Origin: Suillus spraguei
Lineage: Eukaryota; Basidiomycota; Agaricomycetes; Boletales; Suillaceae
Assembly: GCA_016800925.1 (NCBI GenBank)
Contig: JABCPU010000281.1
Location: forward strand, 1 to 64,000
Length of the DNA stretch: 64,000 nt
Reading direction: 5' to 3'
Each line of letters opens with the position of its first letter. Positions within the stretch are counted from its first letter, which is position 1. The notes beneath the pieces are model-generated. The model ran no database searches and was not told where the DNA came from. It saw only the letters and a list, made by a program, of their open reading frames with translations. The position numbers were made by a program, and so were the translations under genes. Below are positions 47,002-58,093 of this stretch, one piece after another.

Positions 47002-48577
47002 CAGTGGCTCAAAAAACTGTCCGCATGTTTTGACATTTTTCACTATCTATGATATTGTGTGAGAATGAACAAATTCCTCAAGGACATACTTATACCACAT
47101 TGTAGTATGGCTTCAGGGCTTTTATTTGAGCCCTACACCGTGGGAATCTGCGGAGATATGGTGGAGATATAAGGCTTATAAAATGATGACTCATGTGGAC
47201 AGTTTTTTGAGTGTATATTAAAACTATATAAATCATTATTTATGACACCATAAAAATCATGCCACTATTATATAAATTATAAAGTGGTGTCATTATGTTA
47301 TTTTATGACTATATCTAACTATATAAACCAGAATATCTCATGTATCATAGTCATAATCACCATGAAAGCCATCTCCTCTGCTCAAAGAGATAATATCCTC
47401 TCTCTGTCTTATGCTGGTCTCTCTGCTCGCCAAATTTCCTCTAGAACTGGAGTATGCAAGTCCACTGTGGCCAAGTTCATCAAAGAAAGCCACCCAGACA
47501 AGGAAAACTCTTGTGGAGGACATCCATCCAAGCTTACCTCTACTGACAAAAGGGCTATTATCCAACATATCACTACAGGAAAGGCTGATAATGCTGTCCA
47601 AGCCACCCATTATATCAATTCCACCATCACTACCCCTGTCTCTTCACAAACTGTGAGGAATGTTCTCAAGGCAGCTCATCTCAAGGCAGTAACAAAGAAG
47701 AAAAAGCCTCTTCTCTCCATCAAACATAGGCAGAGAAGACTAGCCTTTGCCTTAGCTCATCAACACTGGACTGTAGAGGACTGGAAGCGTGTTATATGGT
47801 CAGATGAGACCAAAATCAATAGGATTGGGTCAGATGGGAAGGTGTATGTATGGAAAAAGAAGGGAGATGGCCTAACAGACAGAGAGGTTAATGGGACTGT
47901 CAAGTTTGGAGGAGGTTCTTTAATGGTATGGGGCTGTATGGGATGGAATGGTGTGGGAATGCTTGCTGAGGTTGAGGGGAAGATGAATGCTGAGCAGTAT
48001 GTGGACATTTTAAATGACCACTTGCTGCCTAGCTTGGCAGAATCAGGGATTGATGAAGAAGATATAATTTTCCAACAGGATAATGATCCCAAGCACACAT
48101 CCAGAAGAGCTAGGGAATGGTTTGAAGAACATAACATCAATGTTCTTGACTGGCCAGCACAGTCTCCTGATGTCAATGTCATTGAACATCTCTGGGGAAC
48201 ACTCAAGAAAAAGCTTCAAGCCTATGAAAACCCCCCTAAAGGAGTATGGGAGCTTTGGGAGAGAGTAGCAGTGGAATGGGGGAAGATCACAGCTGAGGAT
48301 TGCCATAAATTAATTGAGAGTATGCCTAGAAGGATAGAGGCAGTAATTAAAGCCAAGGGAGGTCATACAAAATACTAGAATACCTGGTTATTACTGTAAA
48401 ATACTTGAGTCAAAAAACTGTCCGCATGAGTCACCATTTTGTGAGCCTTGTATATGAAAGCCCTGAAGCCATACTACAATGTGGTATAAGCATGTTTTTG
48501 AGGCATTTGTTTGTTCTCACACAATATTATAGATAGTGAAAAATGCCAAAACATGCGGACAGTTTTTTGAGCCACTG
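47002..48577 (+). mobile_element. Tc1/mariner transposon, apparently intact
   Basis: Terminal inverted repeats begin CAGTGGCTCAAAAAACTGTC at 47002 and end with the complement at 48577, flanked by TA (47000-47001 and 48578-48579). The repeats extend inward for about 220 bp. Each end contains a second, oppositely oriented copy of the CAAAAAACTGTCC motif at its inner edge (near 47197-47216 and 48408-48430). Deleting the element restores the host frame as CTYDSTV. It carries one complete transposase gene. Confidence 0.95.
47362..48378 (+). CDS. Tc1-family DD34E transposase
   Basis: This enzyme cuts and pastes the surrounding element. The likely start is the ATG at 47362 (MKAISSAQRDNILSLSYAGL), because the longer frame from 47284 adds residues not seen in the family. 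The N-terminal helix-turn-helix pair is ARQISSRTGVCKSTVAKFI then a second with VSSQTVRNVLKAAHL. The catalytic triad is complete: Asp in VIWSDETKIN, Asp in FQQDNDPKHTS and Glu in VNVIEHLWGTLKKK, with 34 residues between the second and third. The GGGSLMVWGCMGWNGVG box is present. The 338 codons have no stop or frameshift. It is the only mobile element in this window with an intact enzyme, which implies recent arrival. Confidence 0.95.
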   Translation: MKAISSAQRDNILSLSYAGLSARQISSRTGVCKSTVAKFIKESHPDKENSCGGHPSKLTSTDKRAIIQHITTGKADNAVQATHYINSTITTPVSSQTVRNVLKAAHLKAVTKKKKPLLSIKHRQRRLAFALAHQHWTVEDWKRVIWSDETKINRIGSDGKVYVWKKKGDGLTDREVNGTVKFGGGSLMVWGCMGWNGVGMLAEVEGKMNAEQYVDILNDHLLPSLAESGIDEEDIIFQQDNDPKHTSRRAREWFEEHNINVLDWPAQSPDVNVIEHLWGTLKKKLQAYENPPKGVWELWERVAVEWGKITAEDCHKLIESMPRRIEAVIKAKGGHTKY

Positions 48578-51356
48578 TATGATTCCACTGTCAACATTGC
48601 ACAGAAAATTCACAAGGGCAAGGTCCATCTCAGCAAGGAACTCACCATCATTGGTGTCTTGTGTTTTGGCGAGGATGGGATATACCCTGTCTTAGCTGCA
48701 CCTACATGCAAGATGGAAGATGCTAGTGACATGGAGATCATCCTTGCCCTGACTGTTGATCAGTGGAATGCGAGTAGTGCAGTCGCATTAGTTGGACCGG
48801 CCTGGTCTTTTGCCACTGACAGTGATGCAACCCAGCATGCAGCAGGACATAGATTATTTGTCAAGACCCTTCTTCCTCTGGACTCGACTCTCTATGGCAT
48901 GCTGATCAACATGCCTGGACTCAACTTATTCACTGGCACAGGTGAAATGACACTCAACTTTGATTTCAAGCATGTCTTCAAATGTGAGTTGTTTTTTCTT
49001 CTCAAATCAATATCGGCTGATCTTTATATTAATCTAGGTATATGCACACTCATCCGGTCACTTGCAGGCATTGTTCTTAACAATGGCCGTGTCATAAATT
49101 CAATGATGCTTGCACAATATCTTTCGTGGTTGCCTGCATATGACAAGCAGGCGGTAACGAAGCTCCTCCATCCAGATGACCCTCAAGATGTTCCTCGCAC
49201 AGTTGAACTCATGCTCGCAGTAATTGAGTTCTCCAACTCTCAGCATGCCCTCATCAGTGATTCATTTTCTGTTGATGTTGATACTCGTGCCGACCTCACT
49301 TCAATCTCTCTTCTCAGCGCACTGCTTCAAGCCACCCTTACTCCTTTCATCAACATGAATATCTCGTTGTCCCAGAAATTCAAACACCTAAGCCACTATG
49401 CACACCTCGTTTTCGCATTTTTCCATGCTCACCGCTGCTCCTTCATGTTATACCAACTATACTATGATACACAGACCATGGTCAAGAACACTTTCTTCTG
49501 CCTTGCCAAGCAATAATCACTTGACCCATATGCTCCCTTCTTCCTTGGTGATGTCGGAGATGATCCACTGGAGATCTTGTTTGGATGCACATGTATGATT
49601 GGTGGGCACAATTCTGCATGTTCATATGCACAAGCTCTTGATTGCCTCGGTGCTGCAAAGGATATTGATGGCATATTCAAACACCATTCTGAGCTTGACC
49701 CAGGTCATCACCAAATAAAGCTCATGCAACCCTTAATGGTGTCTCTTGCATATCCATCAACATTGCAGTCATGAAGGTGCCAAGGAGCACTGCAAAGATT
49801 ACTGGACAGCTGCTCACTGTCATTTCAACTCACCCTTTGCCTGACATCCCACAGTCATTCCTGTGGGACGGAGGATACATGACAGCTTGCTCAATTATTC
49901 AAGGTACCAATGAGTCCACAGCACGGATTGTCATTGTAACTGTACCCTGGTGCTCTTGTTGAGCCAGTCAACCCCAAACCCACTTTCATCTGACTGTGAG
50001 ACGACATGAATAGTGACGAATTCTGTCAAGTAAATGGTGGACAAAGCACTTGGCAGATTTCTTGTGAAGCTCTGCAGGCAGCATGTGATCTTCTCTGGGC
50101 CAAAGCTGTTGAAATCAAGGTGACAGAGAAGACTATCACAGCTGTGACTCCATCAGATGTGAAGGAATTTCCTTATCAACTGTCAGATGGTAAGTACTAT
50201 CAAATACTGTGTCTGTGTGAATTCTTTCTGATATTATTCTCAGATACTCCTGCCATTCTATCTGTTGAGGCAAGCAACCAGCTTTGTGCATCCGAAGGCA
50301 AAACAATTTCAATTTGTCCACTGTGCGAGACGAAGGTTTCTAACATGCGCTACCACATGGGCTTACATATTCTGCGTGCATTAAACAATGTCTCTGAAGA
50401 TATCAACATAAAACAAACAGTATGTCATTTAAACCCTCTCATTCTCCTTGTTAACAGTGTCCTCCAGGTCAGTGACATATCTCCATGCAGTTTCTGTGGG
50501 CGTTCAGGACATCCTGATTGTGGCATTACTATCACCATAAAAAACATGGCTACTGGCAATACACCGACATGGAATACAAAGTGTATCTACCAGCATGGAT
50601 TCTGGTATGTGTTTGCAGAGCAAGGTTCAAAGAATAAACCCATTCGCAATGTACCTTTGAAGTGTGAGTTGTGTCACCCAATCCTCCCTCCTGAACCCGG
50701 CAAATCATTGCGAAGGGTAGCAGTTGTTGCCATCAATGCTATCTGGCATTACAATATGGTTGAACATATTCTCAATGAACATGAGGAGTACTTCATACCT
50801 GGATGCAGAGCAGGCAGCATCCCTGTACCGACAGGTGTGTTGAGGGCTATGCAACTTACTGAACTTGAGCAGGCCAGCGCAAACATTCCAAGGGAGAAAT
50901 GGCAGTCGTTCAGCATACCTGGAGATGGACATGACAAGGAGAATGCGGTCCCATCCACTTCTCATGCATCCAAACACTCTGCCCCATCTACCACGGTACC
51001 CTGGGCTTCCAAAAAGACTCGAACAAATCTTGCAAATGTTCATGCTGCTGTTTTATTGTGCACTTGACCTCAGGACATAGATTTTGCTTGTCATTGCCTG
51101 TCTTTATGCTTGTTACTTGTTACTTGTACTGTCATATGTGCTGCTACACTTTGTTACTGCTTACACATTCATGCATGCATGCTACACATTGTATTCTATG
51201 CTCGTTGCACTTTGGTACCACTGGATGACTACTTAATATGAATAAATTAAGTGATCAGTCATGCTGTCATCATGCAGTCACAGTAGGCATAGGCATCTTC
51301 GAAGTTTCTGAGGTTAGTGTCTTGAACTTCTCAATTGCACACCTCTTGCATTCAGC

Positions 51357-52815
51357 CATGCCAATGTGCTGCAAGACAGTGTCTATATTGGTGCTGCCTA
51401 AGTGTGATTTTGCATGCCTTGCAATTGTGCTGAATCTCGATGTTGAGGATGGACTTTGCCTCTCCTAGATTATGCATCTTGAATTGCACTGAGAGCTTGC
51501 ATTTAATTGAGTCCATGAAGGCACACATAGATACAGCAAGTAGCAGGTCATCAACATAGACAACTAGGAAACAGACTTGCCCTTTTTCGCGAAGAATGTA
51601 CAGGCACATTACTACATCTAAGGGCATAAAGCCTATCTCACCAAGTTTGTGATCAAGTGTCCTGTTCCAGGTGCGCCCTGATTGCTTCAGACCATACAGT
51701 AAGCGCTTCAATTTCCAGCAGTACCCTGGTTGGATTGGAATGCCTTTGGGTGGAAGTAGGTAGAGCTGCTCTTCCAATTTGCCATTTAAATATGCTGTGG
51801 AGACATCCATCTGATCAAGTTCAAGGTCATGTTTTGCAGCTAATGACATGATTATGCGAATGGACTCCAGGTTTGTGACAGGTGTGAAAACTTCCTGGTA
51901 GTCCACACCCTCGCACTGCATGAAACTGCACACAACTATGTGGAGTTCATAGTGATCGACATTACCGTTTTTATCAAGTTTGATGCAAAAAACAGGCTTG
52001 GAGGTGATGGGCTTGACACCTTCAGGAATTGGTACTGTTTCATGAACCTGATTTGAGTTCAGACTTAATAATTCCTCCTCCAGGGCAGAGCACCACAGAT
52101 GTCCATCTGCATGGGCAAAAGCTTCCGGCAGTGACTGTGGGAGGTCGTGTTCAGTGGGACCTGTTGTACCTATGCCTGCAAAGTGTATGTGGTGATCATC
52201 TTGATCTTTAACAGATTGTTGGGGAAATTTGGTACACTCAGGAAGTGATTCTGGGTCTGCTGTGGGTTGCCCCTCATGGTGCTGCTGCTTCTCATCAAGC
52301 ACATGCTGGTAATCCCAGTTCTTGTCAGCTGGGCAACAGTCATGCACACTGCGCCTAACTCCTCTAATAATTTGGGCAGGTGTGCACATGCACAGTGGTG
52401 AGCATGAGCACACTGGCAAATGCACCTGCACTTGGAGCGTCTCTTACAGTACAGACATAGGCGGATTGTGCAGAGCGACAGGTTTTCCAGTTTCTTAGTT
52501 AGTTCTTCTAGCTTGTCTGGATGTGCATTTGGCAGGTGTGGTAGTACGCCAGGTTCCAGTGGAGTTTGCGCACTTTCTAAGGGATTTGCATCCTCCTCCT
52601 CATCAGATACAGATACATCAGGGCAATGGTGCTGGAGTGGGAACAAACCCTCCCACTGTTGTCCAGCAGAGTGCACAAGCCAAGATGCCAGGTCAACATC
52701 AGAAATCTGATCAGTTTCATTGAAGGTGACGTGTCTGCTTGAGAATACTGTGTGCTGCACTAGGTCCATGAGTTTGTATGCTGTCTTCTTAGAATACGAA
52801 AAACAGAAAAGTTCA
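51357..52815 (-). mobile_element. Ty1/copia retrotransposon, RT front half
   Basis: The minus strand reads KKTAYKLMDLVQHTVFSSRH (linker after integrase, near 52800), an acidic spacer, a Cys/His-rich stretch, then RT: WCSALEEELLSLNSNQVHE, VFCIKLDKNGNVDHYELHIV, QMDVSTAYLNGKLEEQLYLL, WKLKRLLYGLKQSGRTWN and the catalytic FLVVYVDDLLLAVS (about 51560). It ends at the 8-bp duplication CATTCAGC and continues at 36370. Integrase, protease and gag should lie right of 52815 but are absent, so the element is 5' truncated. A frame break separates the linker ORF from the RT ORF near 52240. Confidence 0.88.
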
Positions 52816-53148
52816 CTGAATTTCAATATTCTCCATGGTCAATGGTTGATAACATGGTCGCTCATGGGGAAAAGGGCAAACAACTTTTTCTTGTCTTTGT
52901 TTGATCAAAGGACAGGGGGATAAAATCAGTAACTGGTGCAATGCAGTGCTTGTGATTTTATAAGATGATGTACAGACATATGATGATGATGTGTGATGCT
53001 GATATGTCTTGCCACTGTTTACAGGTCGATTGTTGTGAGTATTTGCTCTTGTTGTAGATCAGATTCATGCCAACTCACCAAAAAGGTCCCTCAATTATAG
53101 AGTGCATGTCTGCCTTCAAATGCAGATGAACAAACTCTACAGAATCAT
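52816..53148. other. Junction region, no gene seen
   Basis: This stretch lies between the copia truncation point and the next plus-strand element. It contains only short ORFs and no terminal repeat that I can pair with another position. Confidence 0.3.
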
Positions 53149-55696
53149 GTGACTATGATCAGCAAATTTGATGCTGAATGTGAAGCACAGGTGAAGCGCA
53201 AAGCCAACAACAGGAAGGCCCTGGAAGAAGCAAGGAAGAAAGGCAAAGATGCTTACACTGCTGATCAAGCAAGGATTGCCCTTGAAACACTCACCATCAC
53301 CAAAGCCAAGAAACAGGAAAAGTTATGCATTGCTGCTGTGAAACAAGCTGAAAAGGTTCATCTTGCTGCAGAAAAGAAGGTCAAGGCTGCAGAGATACAT
53401 AAGGGTAAGTAATTTCTTTAAATCTGCGATGCCTGTGTATATCATACATCAGGCTGGTAAAAAGTAAAAAGTTTCGTCTCAAGTAGTTGAAGATCTATAC
53501 AAAGGTCAAATCCATCCACCACCCCCTCCCCCAGCTGTACCTTTTATGGGAATGCAAACCCCTATACAATATGAAACTACTGAGCAGACAGGCAACAATG
53601 ATGATGCGAACATGAAGTTTTCACTGCATCCTGATGATCCACTCAATTTTCTCAAGCTTTCTGCTTCACTCTGTCTACTAATGAAGCACAAGATCTCCGA
53701 CAATGACATATCTCAAGCTGACCAACTCATTTGTAAATATGGTACTGAGCTCATTACTGTCATATACCATGCATCTGATCTCAGATCCAACCAGATCTGA
53801 TCTGGACTACACATCTGAACCTTCCTACTTCTTGCATTCAACTCCACTGTGCATACCTGTGTCTATCTCCTTTCAGCAGTTCTCCTGTTCTGGTATTTTG
53901 GCTATGTATACTTCCATTTAGCTATGCTTCATCTCCGACTCATGATTTGTGATCCGCTGTACTTACTAATAGACTTCTGTTATACTTTGCACATTGACTT
54001 TGGACCTGGCTCGTTGTATATCCCATATCAGCTACCTACAGTATATAATCTGCATGTAAACCCCCATAGCACCTCAGTTCAAATATCATCTTAGTTCTGC
54101 TCATTCTGTCCTCTGGACTTGAGTTCTGTCAACTCTAGTCAAAACTCTGTGACTTAGGATTATCCCCTGTAGTCTATATCTTCGGCTCTACCTTAGGTAG
54201 TCTATCTCCATTGGTTTCTACTTAGGACTCTGTCTGAAACTAGCCTTATACATTGTTCTATACCTACATCCAGATATCCTTTGGACGTACCATATACATT
54301 ACCTCTGGAACATCCAGATGTGATACATGTCTACCTTCAGGACACTTCAGACATGAACATTCATCTCTGAAATAAAGGGCAATACTCGGGAAAGGGGCAC
54401 AGCACACAAGCTGAGGCCAAACCCCTTCGGATCTGTTACCTTTTGAGTACAACCTTAACAATTACAGTATTTCCCTTGGTGATTCCATTCTGTTTGGTTT
54501 GCTAACTGATTGATTAAAATCTAGCTCTATGGATCAAGTGTTATTAAACCTAATCACCACTATGCTACACATGTTGGTGATTGTGTACAAAACTTTGGAC
54601 CACTGCATGACTTCTGGACATTCCTTTTCAAATGGCTCAATAAGGTCCTCAAGTCCTTCAAAATAAATGATCATGTGAACAGAGAACTTGAGATGACATT
54701 CTTTCAAGAATTTGAGAGGGTATCTCACATAGAGCAACTGGTGAGTTATATGCCTACATTTTCCTATCATCTAAGGCTTGATTCAGACTTACTCTCTTCT
54801 TTGCCATCCAAAAGACTCACTACCTTGTGAAGTTGCAGAGATTATTCTTAAGGCTGCAAATGAAGAGTGTGGAACTGTCACAGGTTTGGCTCAAGAACTG
54901 AATGATGTCAGTGCTGATAGTATGTCAATTTCACTTATCAATTTCCACTGCAGTTTCTTGAATGATCATTAGGTACTGTGTCATATGTGCTAAGTCCATG
55001 ACACAAGACAAAAGAAATGTCAACCAAAACTTATCAGCTACTTGCACGCACTCTTTGTTTTTGTTTCCCTCTTACTCCTGTCCATTGTTGGTCTGACAGG
55101 GCCATTGTTTCTCACAGCATCCCTCTTGACCTTATAGCAGTTTTTTTTGACTATGTGATTGTCGATGGCAAGCATTATCATGCCTCCAGGATAACAGGCA
55201 CAAGCAACTCATCCTTTGTCGATGTGGTGATACCTGGCAAGACTCTGGTCCATGCTTATGGTGAAGTTTTAGAAATATTCCAGTTCATGCAGGATTTTCA
55301 TGGAGCTGGCCAGTCATTATGGTTTGCTCAAATGTAGTGGTTCAAGCCCTGGACAAGGGAATGTGTGAAAGTGTGGAATGAATTGTGAGTTCACTATCAT
55401 CACTTCTCACTTGCAAGGTATTGATTGCTATGGCAAGTGCCTCTGTGAATGTGTATTTATGGGAGCTTGGGGAGTATCATAATCAGGACACCCAGCTCCC
55501 TTCTCTTATCAGCCCTGCATGGATTTACGGCCACTTAGCATTAACTACTGTATCTATTGGTGAAAGTTGCCAAAAGGTTTGGGCAACAATTGATCTTGCA
55601 AAGGTATGTTCATTAATTATGTTGCAGAAAGATTCTGATATTTCTCACAACAATAAAACACATCATCTCATGAGAATACAGGGCAAGAAAGTGTGA
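53149..55696 (+). pseudogene. Probable CACTA-type (TNP2-like) transposase remnant
   Basis: The first exon (53149-53410) is a Lys/Ala-rich coiled coil (KRKANNRKALEEARKKGKDA). A Pro-run and a helical segment follow (FSLHPDDPLNFLKLSASLCL). After an inserted LTR (53758-54460) the frame continues with YATHVGDCVQNFGPLHDFW, FLFKWLNKVLKSFKINDH and ELEMTFFQEFERVSHI (54560-54740). This resembles the conserved C-terminal region of TNP2-like CACTA transposases. Later parts read FFDYVIVDGKHYHASRI (55150) and YLWELGEYHNQDTQLPSLIS (55450). Stops and frame changes make it inactive, and the N-terminal DDE core was not found. The superfamily call is from memory of the motif. Confidence 0.5.
53758..54460 (-). 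mobile_element. Solo LTR in reverse orientation, TSD ATTAC
   Basis: On the plus strand it begins TGTCATATACCATGC and ends GTACAACCTTAACA, that is, TGTTAAGGTTGTAC to GGTATATGACA on the minus strand. ATTAC flanks it at 53753-53757 and 54461-54465. It belongs to the same LTR family as 1-246, 56423-58271 and 59536-61022. Confidence 0.9.
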
Positions 55697-56971
55697 CAAG
55701 TATTACACCTTGGGCAGAAACTCACAGCATCAAGTTCTGAGGCTCTATCTCATCATCTGTGCTATCCTCACCATGCCACCCATCAAGCTCCTTCATATAC
55801 TTCCCATCCTCCTTCATCAAGTCCTCTTCCCTCAACCGACTGTAAACCCCTTTCAGCCAGTCAACACTGTCTAGGAAGTTGACTGCTGGATGATCTTGTT
55901 GCCACTTTTTGCTTACCATATTCTTGAAAGGTATGGTTTGCTTTCCTGAAGATGGTTCATGGTCGTTCATATTTGCAGGAGAGATGTCAAAACTTTGTTT
56001 GAGGTACGTCTTGGTTCATGTGGTCTTGCACCATTTTTTTGGATGTTGCTCAGGCACTAGCACTGCTTCATTTTCTAGTTGCTCTTCAGGACCTCCTGCA
56101 TTACTGGTTGAACCATCCTTTATGCTTTTGAGTGTGAGCCAACGTAAGTAAGTCACATACTTGAAAAATAAAATTAACTATTGACTTCATCACAGGGAGA
56201 AAACTTATGTTCACACTTCGCCATTGATGTCCAACAATCATGTTGGCAGATTTTCATACCTCAGCTTCCATACATATCTTCCATGCATCATCTGATAGAT
56301 CATCCTCTGAGTAGGAGAAGATATCTGAAGTGAAATCAGTATCAATCATCACAACAGCACCACAATTTCCAGTCTCCTGCTTGTATTTGATAGCAGCTTG
56401 GCAATGAGCCTTTGTGGCCTGCTGTTAAGATTGTACTCAATTAAATGGTTAATCTGGAAGGGCTTGGCCTCAGCTCATGCACTGTGCCCCTTTGTTGAGT
56501 ATGGTGCCCTTAATTTCTATAGGGTCACGCACGTCCAGATATAGGGACATGAAGTCCGGTGGACTTCTGGACGTAAGAGTGGGGAAGACTAAAGGCTACC
56601 ATGGACAAAGTCCAGAGTATAAACAGACAGTATAAAGACTACCTGAAGGTAGAGCCAGAGGTATGACTGAGGATGGAGGTCCAAGGTCCAGAGATGGACA
56701 AGAGACTAGGCTCAAGTCTGGAAGAGGTTCAGAGGTGGACTAAGTCCAGAGGAATGAGTAGAAACTAAGTTGATATTTGAACTGAAGTACTACAGAGATT
56801 TACAGGTGGTTTATATACTATAGGTAGTTACGGAAAGATCAGTCAGCACAGTATGAGGCTATGTACAAACCATATGCACAGTCTAACAGAACATAAATAA
56901 ATGAAACTTGGAGATGAAGTGAAGTAACAGATCAGTAAGCAGACACAATACAGAGATAGCTGGAGAGCCGG

Positions 56972-58093
56972 TGAAACGAAGAAACTAGCACTGGCCTAAG
57001 TATAAGCGCAGCGTTAATCCTACTAAAGGCGCGAGTGAGATGTTCGCCCAAGAGGACTGCAGATAGAAGCAATTCCTTCTAACCAGTCCTCGTTTCACAC
57101 CTGGACCAATGATCGTGCATCACAAAAATATTCTTGATAATTAATACATACGAACAAGTACATACCTGTAGGTTTTGTCTACCATAGGGCATAGCCCCAA
57201 CAGACAATAAACACTGATTAAATAAAAATAAAAAAATTCCTTCTAAGTTAGTGCAAAGGAAACAATGAAGTACTAAAATGGCAGCGAGGATTCTGATTTC
57301 CGAGGTTAGCAATGGTAGCGGTATGTCAGCAGTAATAGTGCAGTGTCAGCAGTACATGCCAGTAACGATAGCTGCAATGGTTAGCTAGCGAGGGCAGGAA
57401 CAAAGTTGCTTGGGCGAGATGAAAATGTTATAACTACCAGCGGTGCGGTAGCGTAGTGGCAACTTCCGTACGAGCGGGAACGTGGATGAGAGAGAAAGCG
57501 ACCCAGCAAGATCACTGGCTGCGGTCCAGTTATGAGTAGCGAAGTCGAAAGTTGCGCAGTACTTCGAGCGGTAAAGTTACCGGCGGTTAAATCAATGAGC
57601 ATGGTTTGAATGGAGAAGAGTTCAAATGCAAATAGATTGCGACTAGCGAGCATTTCTGATACTAAGTCCTAGTGAAGGGATGTAACGGGAAGTGAGTGAC
57701 AGTATGTATGTTCAGTCCTTTTTAACATATGCGAGCATGTACGAGATGACTATGTGAGTCCAGTAGTGAGAAAGAAAATAAATGGGGTACTTAATTATGA
57801 GGTGCGCAGCGTGCAGCAGCCCCTTGAGATATAAGGTAAATCCTGCTGTAGGTTTAGTAACGGCGGAAGCAAGGTAACTATGCACCAATGGATTCTAGAC
57901 GGAATAGGATGGGACATGAGGGCATTGGCGCGAGGATCCAGTAAGGGTCCGCGGAAGAAGAACAGTTCCGCGTTAGCGGAGCAAAAAGGCTATTTCGTCG
58001 CTATAAGGAAATCCTTCGGTTGCCGCCACAGACGTTAATGAGACGCTTGTCAAAAACAGGGTTTTGACGCCCAGCATGACTTTTCTTGCTACA
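56972..58093. mobile_element. Nested solo LTR (TGAAAC...CTACA family)
   Basis: It begins TGAAACGAAGAAACTAGC and ends TTGCTACA, like the copy at 45610-46572. The flanks are CCGG (56968-56971) and CTGG (58094-58097), a 4-bp duplication with one C-to-T change. It is longer than the other copy mainly because of an insertion at 57083-57234. Confidence 0.82.
57083..57234 (+). mobile_element. SINE-like retroposed insertion with 12-bp TSD
   Basis: The sequence AATTCCTTCTAA occurs at 57071-57082 and 57235-57246, once in the uninterrupted LTR copy near 45711. The inserted 152 bp begins CCAGTCCTCGTTTCACACC and ends in an A-rich tail (AATAAAAATAAAAA). A long target duplication plus an A-rich 3' end is the mark of LINE-type retroposition. 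No A or B box is obvious in the insert, and I could not identify its source RNA. Confidence 0.7.

Larger units (their letters stand above)
36642..51067 (+). pseudogene. Putative zinc-finger transposase of the TIR element, split by three insertions
   Basis: Segments in order: a Ser/Gln-rich N-terminus, then a Cys/His cluster LCPECGDWCQTSVHTG with NHQGSKKC (37197-37310); PGIPINWPDNLHTFFMSFPW; RLIDIACNPKAHTNY (ends 37770). After the Gypsy comes LGLAHMRDMVRKHADQVNQL (45365), an intron 45433-45483 and HQVINIAMR. After the LTR comes NGASIREIVNKLEDALEGVY (46573), FRLGGRQSLFALNHKLGLPS and SVSFMIDEIVLKE. After Tc1 come YDSTVNIAQKIHKGKVHLSK, SFATDSDATQHAAGHRLFV, NFDFKHVFK and DDPLEILFG; then CPLCETKVSNMRYHMGLH and CSFCGRSGHPDC (50320-50520). 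Asp in FMIDE and FATDSD and Glu in DDPLEILFG are candidate catalytic residues (inference). In-frame stops: TGA at 37185 and TAA at 49514. The family is abundant in Agaricomycetes as hypothetical proteins. Confidence 0.65.
36371..51348 (+). mobile_element. TIR DNA transposon of unassigned superfamily, 8-bp TSD, with nested inserts
   Basis: The ends are CAAGAGGTGTGCA at 36371-36383 and its exact complement TGCACACCTCTTG at 51336-51348. The next ~25 bases also match in inverted orientation with scattered differences. The 8 bases CATTCAGC flank both sides (36363-36370 and 51349-51356). Removing the segment and one copy restores a continuous copia reverse transcriptase frame, which shows precise insertion. 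Without the Gypsy (37771-45351), LTR (45610-46572) and Tc1/mariner (47002-48577) inserts, about 4.8 kb remains. It carries one long multi-exon plus-strand gene. A Gypsy-only or copia origin is ruled out by the gene content and ends. Confidence 0.85.

Noticed and set aside
36642..51067. Assignment of the putative transposase to the KDZ superfamily
   Set aside because: An 8-bp duplication and Cys clusters fit KDZ loosely, but I cannot find the KDZ core motifs. The superfamily is left open.
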